DNA of 64,000 nt from Fulvivirga maritima (GCF_021389955.1 NZ_CP089980.1:371501-435500), one strand, 5' to 3'. Shown: positions 10,790-19,473, counted from the stretch's first letter. Made by a program: numbers and translations. Notes: generated by a model from the letters alone, not told the origin.

Positions 10790-11629
10790 ATGAGCATCAA
10801 ATATTCAGTAAGACACGCCATCCATCATGAAGACAGCAAAAATTATGATACGGAAAAACTGCGTAGTTCCTACTTAATTGAAACCCTGTTTGAACCCGAC
10901 GCTATTAATGCGGTATACACATTATATGACCGTCTCATTGTGGGAGGCATACACCCTAAAACCAAGTCATTAAAATTAGAAGCCTTTGACACTTTAAAAG
11001 CTGAAAATTTTCTTGATAGAAGAGAAATAGGAATTATTAACGTAGCCAGCCCTACCAAAGTAACCGTAGACGGCACTGACTATGAAGTGGGCACTAAAGA
11101 GGCCTTATATATAGGCATGGGAGCCAAAGATGTTACTTTTCACCCGGCCACTTCAGGAGAAACTAAATTATACTTTAACTCTGCTCCTGCACATGCCAGC
11201 TACCCTACCCGAAAAGTTTCTTTAGATGAAGCTGAAACCGTAGAACTGGGAAGCCTGGAAGAGTCTAACCACAGAGTAATAAGAAAAGTACTGGTTAACT
11301 CAGTAGTTAAAACCTGCCAATTGCAAATGGGAGTTACTGAGCTAAAAGCAGGGAGCGTATGGAATACCATGCCTGCACATACCCATGACCGCCGCATGGA
11401 GGCCTACTTTTATTTCGAACTGCCTGAAGATGCCGCTGTTTGTCATTTTATGGGTCCACCTAATGAGACCCGACATATTTGGCTAAAAAACCATCAAGCT
11501 GTAATTTCGCCACCATGGTCAATACATAGTGGTGCCGGAACTTCTAACTACACCTTTATTTGGGGTATGGCAGGAGAGAATCTGGACTATGGCGATATGG
11601 ATAAAGTAGCACCTACAGACCTTAAATAA
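10790..11629 (+). CDS. kduI: 5-keto-4-deoxyuronate isomerase (KduI), EC 5.3.1.17
   Basis: KduI converts 5-keto-4-deoxyuronate, formed from the unsaturated uronate released by pectate lyases, to 2,5-diketo-3-deoxygluconate in the cytoplasm. The 279-residue length is normal. The metal site is visible as His197, His199 and Glu204 in PAHTHDRRMEAYFYF and His246 in PPWSIHSGAG. The N-terminal YSVRHAIHHEDSKNYDTEKL segment and the central YIGMGAKDVTF also fit the family. It is the first gene of the rightward uronate operon, preceded by a -7-like box and a putative operator. kduD follows after 2 bp, and its enzyme acts on the product. Confidence 0.97.
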   Translation: MSIKYSVRHAIHHEDSKNYDTEKLRSSYLIETLFEPDAINAVYTLYDRLIVGGIHPKTKSLKLEAFDTLKAENFLDRREIGIINVASPTKVTVDGTDYEVGTKEALYIGMGAKDVTFHPATSGETKLYFNSAPAHASYPTRKVSLDEAETVELGSLEESNHRVIRKVLVNSVVKTCQLQMGVTELKAGSVWNTMPAHTHDRRMEAYFYFELPEDAAVCHFMGPPNETRHIWLKNHQAVISPPWSIHSGAGTSNYTFIWGMAGENLDYGDMDKVAPTDLK

Positions 11630-11631
11630 CC

Positions 11632-12417
11632 ATGAAACTATTTGACCTAACCGATAAAATTGCATTGATCACCGGAGGTACTCACGGCCTGGGCATGGCT
11701 ATGGCCAAAGCCCTGGGAGATGCTGGAGCTACCCTGATTATCAATGGACATACGCCTTCTAAAATGAAAGCTGCTATGGACAGCTATCAGGCTGAAGGCT
11801 ATAAAGCGCATGAATTTATTTTTGATGTCACCAATGAAGAAGAGGTGATTGAAAATATAAAGAAAATAGAAACTGAAATAGGCCCAATAGACATTTTGGT
11901 AAACAATGCCGGAATGATCCAGCGGGTACCAGCACTGGAAATGGAAGTAGATGATTTCCGCAAGGTGCTGGATGTAGATATTACAGGACCATTTATTATG
12001 GCTAAGCAAGTGGCCAAATACATGGTAGAAAGAAAAAAAGGAAAAATCATCAACATTTGCTCCATGATGAGTGAATTGGGTAGAAATACAGTATCCGCTT
12101 ATGCTGCGGCCAAAGGAGGGCTTAAAATGCTCACCCGCAATCTGGCTACAGAATGGGCTAAATACAATATTCAGGTCAATGGTATTGGTCCGGGTTATTT
12201 TGCTACCGACCAAACCGCGCCTATCCGTGTTGATGGTCATCCTTTCAATGATTTCATTGTAAACAGAACGCCTGCTGGCAGGTGGGGAGATCCGGAAGAT
12301 CTGGGCGGCACTACAATTTTTCTGGCTAGTAAAGCGAGTGATTTTGTGAATGGACAGATCATTTATGTAGATGGCGGTATATTAGCCACTATAGGAAAAC
12401 CCATGAATGAGTCCTAA
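11632..12417 (+). CDS. kduD: 2-dehydro-3-deoxy-D-gluconate 5-dehydrogenase (KduD), SDR family, EC 1.1.1.127
   Basis: KduD reduces 2,5-diketo-3-deoxygluconate to 2-keto-3-deoxygluconate (KDG) with NAD(P)H. The 261-residue protein has the SDR nucleotide motif TGGTHGLG (residues 14-21), NNAG, catalytic Ser144 and the Tyr157/Lys161 pair in SAYAAAKGG. The C-terminal ASDFVNGQIIYVDGG is typical of SDR subunits. SDR enzymes vary in substrate, but the position 2 bp after kduI and the strong similarity of the opening DLTDKIALITGG to KduD make the assignment firm. Confidence 0.94.
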   Translation: MKLFDLTDKIALITGGTHGLGMAMAKALGDAGATLIINGHTPSKMKAAMDSYQAEGYKAHEFIFDVTNEEEVIENIKKIETEIGPIDILVNNAGMIQRVPALEMEVDDFRKVLDVDITGPFIMAKQVAKYMVERKKGKIINICSMMSELGRNTVSAYAAAKGGLKMLTRNLATEWAKYNIQVNGIGPGYFATDQTAPIRVDGHPFNDFIVNRTPAGRWGDPEDLGGTTIFLASKASDFVNGQIIYVDGGILATIGKPMNES

Positions 12418-12447
12418 TAAATTAAAAAATACGGGTATAACCATAAA

Positions 12448-13473
12448 ATGGCTGGAAAATCAAAAACTACTATTCATGATATAGCTTCAAAGCTAAATAT
12501 TACTGCTTCTACGGTTTCAAGGGCGCTGAATAATAACCCACGTATAAGCAAAGCTACCAGAAAAGCCGTGCTGAAGGCTGCTAAAGATCTTAACTATCAG
12601 CCAAATAACATAGCTGCGGCATTGCGTAATGGTAAGAGCCATATTATTGGAGTAGTTGTACCCACGGCTAACAGGGCCTTTTTCTCCTCTGTAGTAAGAG
12701 GTATAGAAGAAATAGCTAACAAACTAAATTATAAAGTGATCATTTGTCAATCATACGAAAATTATGACCAGGAGGTGCAAACTATAGATGCCCTGCTCAG
12801 CGCTCGTGTGGATGGCATAATAGCCTCTATTAGTAAAAATACGCTTGATTTTGAACACTTTAAAAAGGCTCAGGACAGAGGTACTCCCGTAGTGCTTTTT
12901 GACCGTACTACTGATGAAATAGAAACCGGCCAGGTAATGATAGATGACTACCTTGGAGCTTATAAGGTAACAGAACACCTTATAGAACAAGGCTGCAAGC
13001 GTATCGCTCATTTCACTAACCCTATAAAAATTAATATCTATAAAGATAGACTTCGTGGCTACCTGGATGCGCTGAGAGACAATAACCTTGAAATTATTGA
13101 TGAGCTCATAGTAGAAAGCAATATGCAACTGGAAGATGGCCGTGAGAGCATGGAAAAATTGCTTGAACTAGACGAATGGCCAGATGCTATTTTCTCTGCC
13201 AGTGACTATGGTGCCATGGGTGCCATGCAGGTGCTAAAAGAAAGACAGATCAAAATACCTGAACAGGTAGCTTTGGCTGGCTTTAGTAATGAGCCCTTCA
13301 CCTCGTTTACAGACCCTACGCTCACTACCGTAGATCAGCTAAGTATAACGATGGGTAAGGTATGCGCAGAACTGTTTTTCAAACAAATAAAGGCTGGCAA
13401 TAAAAAAGAGCTGCCTCAGAAAACGGTACTCAAGCCTGAGTTAATCATTAGACAATCATCTTTAAAAAAATAA
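12448..13473 (+). CDS. LacI/GalR-family transcriptional regulator of the uronate locus
   Basis: The N-terminal helix-turn-helix and hinge (TIHDIASKLNITASTVSRAL, then NYQPNNIAAALRNGKSHIIG) are classic LacI family. The effector domain has the periplasmic-binding-protein fold, with VVVPTANRAFFSSVVRGIEE and VALAGFSNEPFTSFTDPTLT. At 341 residues it has the normal length. It lies inside the operon, 30 bp after kduD. Putative operators of the form TGCAATCGATTGCA flank it on both sides, so it most likely represses the SusC/SusD and catabolic genes until a uronate intermediate such as KDG or KDPG binds. The inducer is not visible in the sequence. Closest named relatives would be KdgR-like LacI members (inference). 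Confidence 0.93.
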   Translation: MAGKSKTTIHDIASKLNITASTVSRALNNNPRISKATRKAVLKAAKDLNYQPNNIAAALRNGKSHIIGVVVPTANRAFFSSVVRGIEEIANKLNYKVIICQSYENYDQEVQTIDALLSARVDGIIASISKNTLDFEHFKKAQDRGTPVVLFDRTTDEIETGQVMIDDYLGAYKVTEHLIEQGCKRIAHFTNPIKINIYKDRLRGYLDALRDNNLEIIDELIVESNMQLEDGRESMEKLLELDEWPDAIFSASDYGAMGAMQVLKERQIKIPEQVALAGFSNEPFTSFTDPTLTTVDQLSITMGKVCAELFFKQIKAGNKKELPQKTVLKPELIIRQSSLKK

Positions 13474-13508
13474 GGCCTATGATCCATCTGTTTAAACACG
13501 TTTTTAAG

Positions 13509-13522
13509 GACAATCGATTGCA
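13509..13522. promoter_or_regulatory. Putative LacI-family operator, uxaB upstream (site F)
   Basis: GACAATCGATTGCA contains the intact core CAATCGATTG and right half-site. It is 26 bp upstream of uxaB in the 74-bp gap after the regulator gene, the largest gap in the operon, so an internal regulated promoter is plausible. Confidence 0.6.
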
Positions 13523-13547
13523 CATCCCTCATTAAAATAAACCAAAC

Positions 13548-14969
13548 ATGAAACCTCTCAATAAACAAACTGCTGGTGTATCTACACAACCTCCTGTTAA
13601 AGTGCTACAGTTCGGAGAAGGCAACTTCTTACGTGCTTTTGTAGATTGGGTAATAGACATTTTAAATGAAAAGGCCAATTTCAACGGCAGTGTTCATATT
13701 GTACAGCCCATAGCTCAAGGAATGGTTAATATGCTGAATGATCAGGATTGCCTGTATCATGTGCTCTTACAAGGCATTAAAAACGGCAACACTATAGATG
13801 ATAAAAGGCTAATTACCAGCATATACTCTGCTTCCAACCCTTATGATGACTATAAGGCATATCTGGCATTAGGAGAAAATCCTGAATTAGAGTTTATGAT
13901 CTCTAATACCACTGAGGCTGGCATTAAGTTTTCTGAAGTAGACGAATCATCTGTAACTCTACCAGACACATTTCCTGGTAAGCTCACCGCACTGCTTTAT
14001 CATAGATACAAATTCTTTAAAGGAGCCGCAGACAAAGGCCTTACTCTTATTCCTTGTGAGTTGATAGAGCACAACGGCACTACGCTCAAGAAAACCATAA
14101 TGCAGTATATCCAACATTGGCACTTGCCTGATGATTTTGCCCTTTGGATAGAAAACCATAACCGTTTCTGCAATACATTGGTAGACAGAATAGTACCTGG
14201 CTTCCCTCGTGAAAACATAAAAGAAATACAAACTGAGCTGGATTTTGAAGATAATCTGGTAGTAAAAGCAGAACCATTTTTACTGTGGGTAATAGAAGCT
14301 CCTGAAGGAGTTAAAGAAGCTTTTCCTACCTATAAAACAGATCTAGATGTACTTTTCGTTAAGGATATCACTCCTTATAGAACCCGAAAGGTAAGGATAT
14401 TAAACGGCGCGCACACTTCTCTGGTGCCCGTAGCTTATCTACACGGAGTAAGAACGGTGCGAGAGGCAGTAGAAAATGACTACACCGGAGCCTTCATTAA
14501 AAAAACAATTTTTGAAGAGATAGTCCCTACGCTTGACCTTCCGGCTGAAGAGCTGGAAAAATTTGCCAATGCCGTTTTGGAAAGGTTTAAAAACCCTTTT
14601 ATAAGCCATGAACTCATTTCTATAGCACTAAATTCTGTCTCTAAATATAAAGTAAGGGTGCTGCCGTCGTTATTAGAATATAAAAAGAGAAAAGGCAGCC
14701 TTCCTGAAAATCTGGTTCACGCGCTGGCCGCACTAATCGTCTTTTACAGGGGCGAATGGAATGGAGAATCTATCGCGCTAAATGATAGTGATGATGTACT
14801 GACTTTCTTCAAAGAAATATGGAATGGTAAGCAAGAGGAAATAGCACCAAAAGTATTATCTAACACTGCTTTCTGGGATCTGGATCTATCACAAGTAGCA
14901 GGCTTGAGTGCCGCTGTTCAAAAAGAGATCAGCAGCATATTATTATCAGAAAAAGAAAAATCGTATTAA
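13548..14969 (+). CDS. uxaB: Tagaturonate reductase / altronate oxidoreductase (UxaB), EC 1.1.1.58
   Basis: UxaB reduces tagaturonate, formed from galacturonate by UxaC, to altronate with NADH. The 473-residue protein belongs to the mannitol dehydrogenase family. The opening VLQFGEGNFLRAFVDWVIDI is the nucleotide-binding start typical of UxaB, and ISNTTEAGIKF, VDRIVPGFP and RKVRILNGAHTSLVPVAYL are conserved blocks with the catalytic Lys/Asn/His region. uxaC follows after 17 bp and supplies the substrate. The next enzyme, altronate dehydratase (UxaA), is not encoded in the window. Confidence 0.95.
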   Translation: MKPLNKQTAGVSTQPPVKVLQFGEGNFLRAFVDWVIDILNEKANFNGSVHIVQPIAQGMVNMLNDQDCLYHVLLQGIKNGNTIDDKRLITSIYSASNPYDDYKAYLALGENPELEFMISNTTEAGIKFSEVDESSVTLPDTFPGKLTALLYHRYKFFKGAADKGLTLIPCELIEHNGTTLKKTIMQYIQHWHLPDDFALWIENHNRFCNTLVDRIVPGFPRENIKEIQTELDFEDNLVVKAEPFLLWVIEAPEGVKEAFPTYKTDLDVLFVKDITPYRTRKVRILNGAHTSLVPVAYLHGVRTVREAVENDYTGAFIKKTIFEEIVPTLDLPAEELEKFANAVLERFKNPFISHELISIALNSVSKYKVRVLPSLLEYKKRKGSLPENLVHALAALIVFYRGEWNGESIALNDSDDVLTFFKEIWNGKQEEIAPKVLSNTAFWDLDLSQVAGLSAAVQKEISSILLSEKEKSY

Positions 14970-14986
14970 AAAACACCTATAGCACC

Positions 14987-16387
14987 ATGTCTTTTTTATC
15001 AGAGAACTTCCTTCTCGAAACCAAAACAGCACAGCAGTTATACCATGATCATGCTGCTAAAATGCCTATTATAGATTATCACTGCCACCTCCCTCCTAAC
15101 GAGATTGCTAGTGACAAAAATTTTGAAAACCTCACTCAGATATGGCTGAATGGTGATCATTATAAATGGCGTGCTATGCGTACTAACGGCATAGATGAAA
15201 AGTTCTGCACCGGAAATGCCAGTGATTACGAGAAATTTGAAAAATGGGCGGCCACAGTGCCTTACACCATGAGAAATCCACTTTATCACTGGACTCACAT
15301 GGAGCTCAAAAAGCCGTTTGGCATTCAAAAAATACTTAAGCCACAAACGGCCCGTGAGATATATGATGCCTGTACCGAAATGCTACAAACTCCAGAGTTT
15401 AGCGTAAGAGGCATCCTCAAAAAAATGAATGTAAAAGTAGTTTGCACTACTGATGATCCTATTGATAGCCTGGAATATCACCAGCAACTTAAAGATGAGG
15501 GTTTTGAAATAAAAATATTACCCGCCTTTAGAGCTGATAAGTTATTAGCCATAGAGAATTCATCTGTATTCTTACCTTATTTGGATAAGCTCAGTGAAGT
15601 ATCAGGCATAGCTATCAATAATTATTTGACCTTGCTAGATGCCTTACAGAAGCGCCATGATTACTTCCATGATATGGGCTGCAGGCTTTCAGACCATGGT
15701 TTAGAAACTGTTTATGCAGATGACTTTTCTCCAGAAGAAATCAAAAAAATCTTCGCGAAAGCGCTAAGCAAGCAAGAATTAACAGCTGAAGAAGTAAGTA
15801 AATTCAGATCTGCCATTTTATTTGATATGGCTGTAATGGATCATGCCAAGGGCTGGACACAGCAGTTTCACTTAGGCGCACTCAGAAATAATAACAGCCG
15901 CATGATGCGCGAATTGGGTCCTGACACAGGCTTTGATTCTATTGGTGATTTTGACGTAGCTCAGTCACTGGCTCGCTTTATGGATAAACTGGATAACACT
16001 AACCAGCTTACCAAAACCATACTTTATAACCTCAACCCGAGTCAAAATGAGCTATATGCTACCATGATCGGTAACTTTAATGATGGTTCTACGCCGGGTA
16101 AAATACAGTACGGCTCGGCCTGGTGGTTTTTAGATCAAAAAGATGGTATGACCCGGCAGATGAATGCCCTCTCTAACATGGGGCTACTAAGTCGTTTTGT
16201 AGGCATGCTAACAGACTCAAGAAGCTTCCTTTCTTATCCCAGACATGAATATTTCAGAAGAATATTATGTAATCTCATTGGAAACGATGTAGAGAATGGT
16301 GAACTTCCTGAGAGCGAAATGCAATGGCTGGGTGAAATGGTAGAAAACATCTGTTATAACAATGCTAAAAACTATTTTGATTTTTAA
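14987..16387 (+). CDS. uxaC: Glucuronate/galacturonate isomerase (UxaC), EC 5.3.1.12
   Basis: UxaC interconverts D-glucuronate with fructuronate and D-galacturonate with tagaturonate. The 466-residue length is normal for the family. The N-terminal metal motif IIDYHCHLPPNEIA, then VVCTTDDPIDSLEYH, LSDHGLETVYAD and GWTQQFHLGALRNNN are strongly conserved, as is SYPRHEYFRRILCNLIG near the C-terminus. It sits between uxaB and kdgK with short gaps (17 and 3 bp). The operon thus handles both saturated galacturonate and the unsaturated product made by lyases. Confidence 0.97.
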   Translation: MSFLSENFLLETKTAQQLYHDHAAKMPIIDYHCHLPPNEIASDKNFENLTQIWLNGDHYKWRAMRTNGIDEKFCTGNASDYEKFEKWAATVPYTMRNPLYHWTHMELKKPFGIQKILKPQTAREIYDACTEMLQTPEFSVRGILKKMNVKVVCTTDDPIDSLEYHQQLKDEGFEIKILPAFRADKLLAIENSSVFLPYLDKLSEVSGIAINNYLTLLDALQKRHDYFHDMGCRLSDHGLETVYADDFSPEEIKKIFAKALSKQELTAEEVSKFRSAILFDMAVMDHAKGWTQQFHLGALRNNNSRMMRELGPDTGFDSIGDFDVAQSLARFMDKLDNTNQLTKTILYNLNPSQNELYATMIGNFNDGSTPGKIQYGSAWWFLDQKDGMTRQMNALSNMGLLSRFVGMLTDSRSFLSYPRHEYFRRILCNLIGNDVENGELPESEMQWLGEMVENICYNNAKNYFDF

Positions 16388-16390
16388 AAT

Positions 16391-17401
16391 ATGAGCAAAA
16401 AGGTAGTCACATTTGGCGAAGTAATGCTTCGCCTTTCTACACCCAATCACTCTCGTTTTGTACAATCAACCCAGTTTGACGCCACTTATGGCGGTGGTGA
16501 AGCTAATGTAGCAGTGTCTCTGGCTCAGCTGGGCCTGAAGTCAGCTCATGTAACCCGCTTCCCGGATAATGAACTGGGCAAGTCAGCTACCAATCAGCTG
16601 AGGGGCTATGGCGTAAATACGGATGCTGTCATTTTTGGTGGCCACCGTATGGGATTGTATTTTCTGGAAACAGGTAGCAGCGTAAGGCCCAGCAAAATAA
16701 TATATGACCGCGCTGGTTCTTCCTTTGCTGATATTGCTCCTGACATGCTTAATTGGGATGAAATACTGGAAGGTGCCGACTGGTTTCACTGGACGGGCAT
16801 CACCCCTGCTATATCTCAAGGAGCGGCTGATTGTTGTAGAAAAGCCATTGAAGTAGCCAATAAAAAAGGAATTACAGTCTCAGGAGACATTAACTACCGC
16901 AAAAACTTGTGGCAATATGGTAAAAAGGCCTCTGAAGTTATGCCTGACCTCATTGCAGGCTGCGACCTACTTGTAGCCAGCACTCATGATGCCAAAGACA
17001 TACTGAAAATAGAAGCTCAAAGTTCTACTAATAAGGAAGTGGCTGTTTTTCAAGAGATCATAAACCAATTCCCTAAAGTAAAGAAAATAGTGACCACCGA
17101 AAGAGGGTCTATCAGTGCCTCTCATAACACCCTTACCGGACATTTATATGATGGAGCTGAATTAATGAAAACAGAAGTTTTTGAAGTGAACCCCATTGTA
17201 GATCGTGTAGGTGGTGGTGATGCTTTTATTGCAGGCGTTATTTACGGCCAGCTTATCTATAAAAATGATCAAAAATCCATTGATTTTGGCGTAGCCGCTT
17301 CTATACTGAAGCATACTATAGAGCGCGATGCCAACCTGGCAACAGTAGATGAAGTAGAAAACCTCATGCGCGGAAACACTTCCGGTAAAATAATAAGATA
17401 A
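16391..17401 (+). CDS. kdgK: 2-dehydro-3-deoxygluconokinase (KDG kinase, KdgK), PfkB family, EC 2.7.1.45
   Basis: KdgK phosphorylates KDG to KDPG with ATP. The 336-residue ribokinase-type protein opens VVTFGEVMLRLSTPNHSRFV and has the PfkB-1 block GGGEANVAVSLAQLGLKSAH. The second signature DRVGGGDAFIAGVIYG carries the catalytic Asp277. Sugar kinases of this fold are hard to separate by sequence alone; the position just before the KDPG aldolase gene (3 bp gap) and after kduD makes KDG the likely substrate. Confidence 0.92.
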   Translation: MSKKVVTFGEVMLRLSTPNHSRFVQSTQFDATYGGGEANVAVSLAQLGLKSAHVTRFPDNELGKSATNQLRGYGVNTDAVIFGGHRMGLYFLETGSSVRPSKIIYDRAGSSFADIAPDMLNWDEILEGADWFHWTGITPAISQGAADCCRKAIEVANKKGITVSGDINYRKNLWQYGKKASEVMPDLIAGCDLLVASTHDAKDILKIEAQSSTNKEVAVFQEIINQFPKVKKIVTTERGSISASHNTLTGHLYDGAELMKTEVFEVNPIVDRVGGGDAFIAGVIYGQLIYKNDQKSIDFGVAASILKHTIERDANLATVDEVENLMRGNTSGKIIR

Positions 17402-17404
17402 ACC

Positions 17405-18079
17405 ATGGCAAGATTTAGCAGAATAGAAGTAGCCCTTAAAATGAAAGAAACCGGCATGGTGCCCGTATTTTACCATGCTGACCTGGACACCTGCAAGCAG
17501 GTTATAAAAGCTTGTTATGAAGGTGGGGTAAGGGTATTTGAATTCACCAATCGTGGTGACTTCGCCCATGAAATATTTTCCGCCCTGGCCAAGTTTGTAG
17601 CTCAAGAAACCCCTGAAATGATGCTTGGCGTGGGTTCCGTGGTAGATGGCCCCACGGCTGCCCTCTACATACAATCTGGTGCAGACTTTATAGTGGCCCC
17701 TGTAATTAATGAAGACACCGCCAAGGTCTGTAACCGCAGGAAAATACTATGGTCTCCCGGCTGTGGCTCCTTAACAGAAATATCTAAAGCCGAAGAGCTG
17801 GGTGCAGAAGTGGTTAAAATTTTCCCTGCCACGCAAGTGGGCGGCCCTGACTTTGTGAAGGCCGTGAAAGGTCCCTGTCCCTGGAGCAGCATTATGCCCA
17901 CAGGAGGTGTAGAGCCTACCGAAGAAAACCTTAGTGCCTGGTTTAAAGCCGGTGTTCACTGTGTAGGCATGGGCTCGCAGCTCATCACTAAATACATTAT
18001 AAAAAATAAAGATTATAAAACCTTAAGCAAGGAGGTATCTAAAGCCATGGCCATTATCTCCAGACTTCAGGGAAGTTAA
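17405..18079 (+). CDS. kdgA: KDPG aldolase (2-dehydro-3-deoxyphosphogluconate aldolase, KdgA/Eda), EC 4.1.2.14
   Basis: This class I aldolase splits KDPG into pyruvate and glyceraldehyde-3-phosphate, the last step of uronate breakdown. In the 224-residue protein the Schiff-base Lys138 lies in EVVKIFPATQVGGPDFV. GGVRVFEFTNRGD, MLGVGSVVDG and PWSSIMPTGGVEPTEENL are the other active-site blocks. It closes the operon, 3 bp after kdgK; no strong terminator was recognised directly after it. Confidence 0.95.
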   Translation: MARFSRIEVALKMKETGMVPVFYHADLDTCKQVIKACYEGGVRVFEFTNRGDFAHEIFSALAKFVAQETPEMMLGVGSVVDGPTAALYIQSGADFIVAPVINEDTAKVCNRRKILWSPGCGSLTEISKAEELGAEVVKIFPATQVGGPDFVKAVKGPCPWSSIMPTGGVEPTEENLSAWFKAGVHCVGMGSQLITKYIIKNKDYKTLSKEVSKAMAIISRLQGS

Positions 18080-18839
18080 TACTTCGCTGAATCTCTTCTT
18101 TTGGACTGCTAAATGTTCTTATATAACCTGCATTCAAAATACAGGGTCATGCCGAGACCTAACATTTGTTTCAACGCACCAAGAAGAATGTCATGTGTTA
18201 GAAAAGATGCGTCCATCTATACTTTTAAGTTATACTTTTCAAATGGCAGCCAACTTGGATTATCTTGTCTTTACGTTCCATTACTAAGGTTCCTTACTTT
18301 TTTGCAATCGATCAAAAAAGTAACAAAAAACTCTTTCTTGCTGTGAGGTCTTCCGCTCACTGAAGTATTTCATAGCTTCAAGATTACTTCGTCATATCTT
18401 CCTCGTAATTATCAGATAGGGAAGGTGACGATCTCTCCCATCGAGTCACACTGAGCCACGTCGAAGTGTAGACGATCGGTACGGATGCATGATGTAATAG
18501 ATCTCAACTACTTTGAACTTTTCATATAGGTACTATTTGATTATACTTTCACACAACTGTCATTGGTAGACCTAACATTTGGTACCCAACCGCAGTTTTG
18601 CATCCTGTTCGTTCGGTCAAAACTTCTTGAACCGCCTGCTAAAACAGAATACCATTTAATCGATTTAGGAGGCTAAAAAAAGCCATTTTAATTAATCAAA
18701 GAATTAATTGACACCATTTATCACAGTAATATGCTACCGAAAACCTTTGAATTTACACTTCATACAAAAGAACTTATTGCTATACAGTGATTTGAGTAAA
18801 GTCTCCTAGTTTTGAAGCGTAAATAAAGATACTTTCACT
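18080..18839. other. Gene-poor 760-bp spacer with degenerate repeat fragments
   Basis: No convincing gene was found here. AGACCTAACATTTG occurs twice (about 18155 and 18572). At about 18449-18468 there is an imperfectly palindromic CACTGAGCCACGTCGAAGTG, which resembles a short interspersed repeat common in Bacteroidota (from general knowledge, not searched). A half-operator TGCAATCGAT at 18303-18312 is probably chance. Confidence 0.5.
18807..18814 (+). promoter_or_regulatory. Putative -7 box for the triple-repeat small protein
   Basis: TAGTTTTG matches TAnnTTTG 25 bp upstream of the ATG. A TTTG is present at 18791-18794 but too close for a usual -33 element, so only the -7 part is supported. 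Confidence 0.35.
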
Positions 18840-19142
18840 ATGCTTAGGTTTTTATTCATCATTGTTGCCGTATCATTTGCGGCGATTTTTAGCAGCGCAC
18901 AGGCACAAAGTAAGCAGCATATAAAAGGCCCTAAGGCTAAACATGCAAAACCCTGGAAACATACTACCGCGGTGGTATCTCACAAGCCCGTTAAACTGCA
19001 AGGAGCAGAAGCTAAAAACGCTGATGTTTGGAAAAAAGAAGAGCAGGAAAGCACCATTATTACCAGCAGTAGCAACAACAGATTAAAAGGCCCGAAAGCT
19101 AAAAACAACAAAATCTGGATGAAAGACGCTACTGAAAATTAA
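18840..19142 (+). CDS. Small exported protein with three 13-residue KGPKAK repeats
   Basis: This 100-residue protein has a signal peptide (LRFLFIIVAVSFAAIFSSA, cleavage near AQA-QS). The mature 77 residues are very basic and contain three copies of one motif: IKGPKAKHAKPWK (28-40), LQGAEAKNADVWK (53-65) and LKGPKAKNNKIWM (82-94). The shared pattern is hydrophobic-basic/Gln-Gly-x-x-Ala-Lys-x-x-x-x-Trp. The linkers are polar. A -7-like box precedes the gene and a strong terminator follows, so it is a free-standing unit. I do not recognise the family. Binding of an anionic partner such as polysaccharide or nucleic acid is possible but unsupported. Confidence 0.85.
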   Translation: MLRFLFIIVAVSFAAIFSSAQAQSKQHIKGPKAKHAKPWKHTTAVVSHKPVKLQGAEAKNADVWKKEEQESTIITSSSNNRLKGPKAKNNKIWMKDATEN

Positions 19143-19174
19143 TACGGATAAGTCTATTTCATACTATATATTTT

Positions 19175-19208
19175 AAAGCCATTTCTAATTATTGAAATGG
19201 CTTTTTTT
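19175..19208 (+). terminator. Rho-independent terminator after the small repeat-protein gene
   Basis: The stem AAAGCCATTTC / GAAATGGCTTT (11 perfect pairs, 8-nt loop) is followed by a T-rich run. It lies 32 bp after the stop codon. Confidence 0.85.
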
Positions 19209-19382
19209 ATTTTAGGGATGTTTTTTGAATAGTGTTGTTCATAGTCTATATAAAGTGATTGCGAAAATCATGCAGTGCCTGTTGTTTATGATCCGTACTG
19301 AAAGCCTACCGCTAGTAATTCAGCCAATTATTTTTAAGAATAGAAAGCTTTCTAAATTATAATTGAAAAGCTTTTATTTATG

Positions 19383-19390
19383 TAAGTTTG
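19383..19390 (+). promoter_or_regulatory. Putative -7 box of the ABC transporter operon, cut off by IS256 copy 1
   Basis: TAAGTTTG matches TAnnTTTG, with ATTG about 17 bp upstream as a partial -33 element. Before the insertion it would have been only 15 bp from the ABC gene start (now at 20780). The IS begins at 19409, so the box is now about 1.4 kb away. Confidence 0.4.
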
Positions 19391-19400
19391 TGGTTTTACA

Positions 19401-19408
19401 ATGAAATG
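19401..19408. repeat. Target site duplication ATGAAATG, left copy (right copy 20775-20782)
   Basis: The same 8 bp ATGAAATG flank the element on both sides; 8-9 bp duplications are typical of the IS256 family. The right copy includes the start codon of the ABC ATPase gene. Confidence 0.95.
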
Positions 19409-19428
19409 GAGACTGTCAATTCATCTCT

Positions 19429-19464
19429 GTCTAAACTTTGGATATAAAGAAATAATGTTTAGAC
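19429..19464. repeat. Subterminal inverted repeat before the transposase gene
   Basis: GTCTAAAC (19429-19436) and GTTTAGAC (19457-19464) could pair in RNA 10 bp before the transposase ATG. Such a hairpin could limit translation from transcripts entering from outside. The same arrangement is in copy 2. Confidence 0.5.
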
Positions 19465-19473
19465 TAAAGAGCA

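Noticed and set aside
18303-18312. TGCAATCGAT, half of the LacI-type operator
   Set aside because: The right half is absent and no regulated start codon is close by.
18113-18346. 77-codon frame in the spacer after kdgA
   Set aside because: No homology, no signal peptide, and it covers degenerate repeat sequence.
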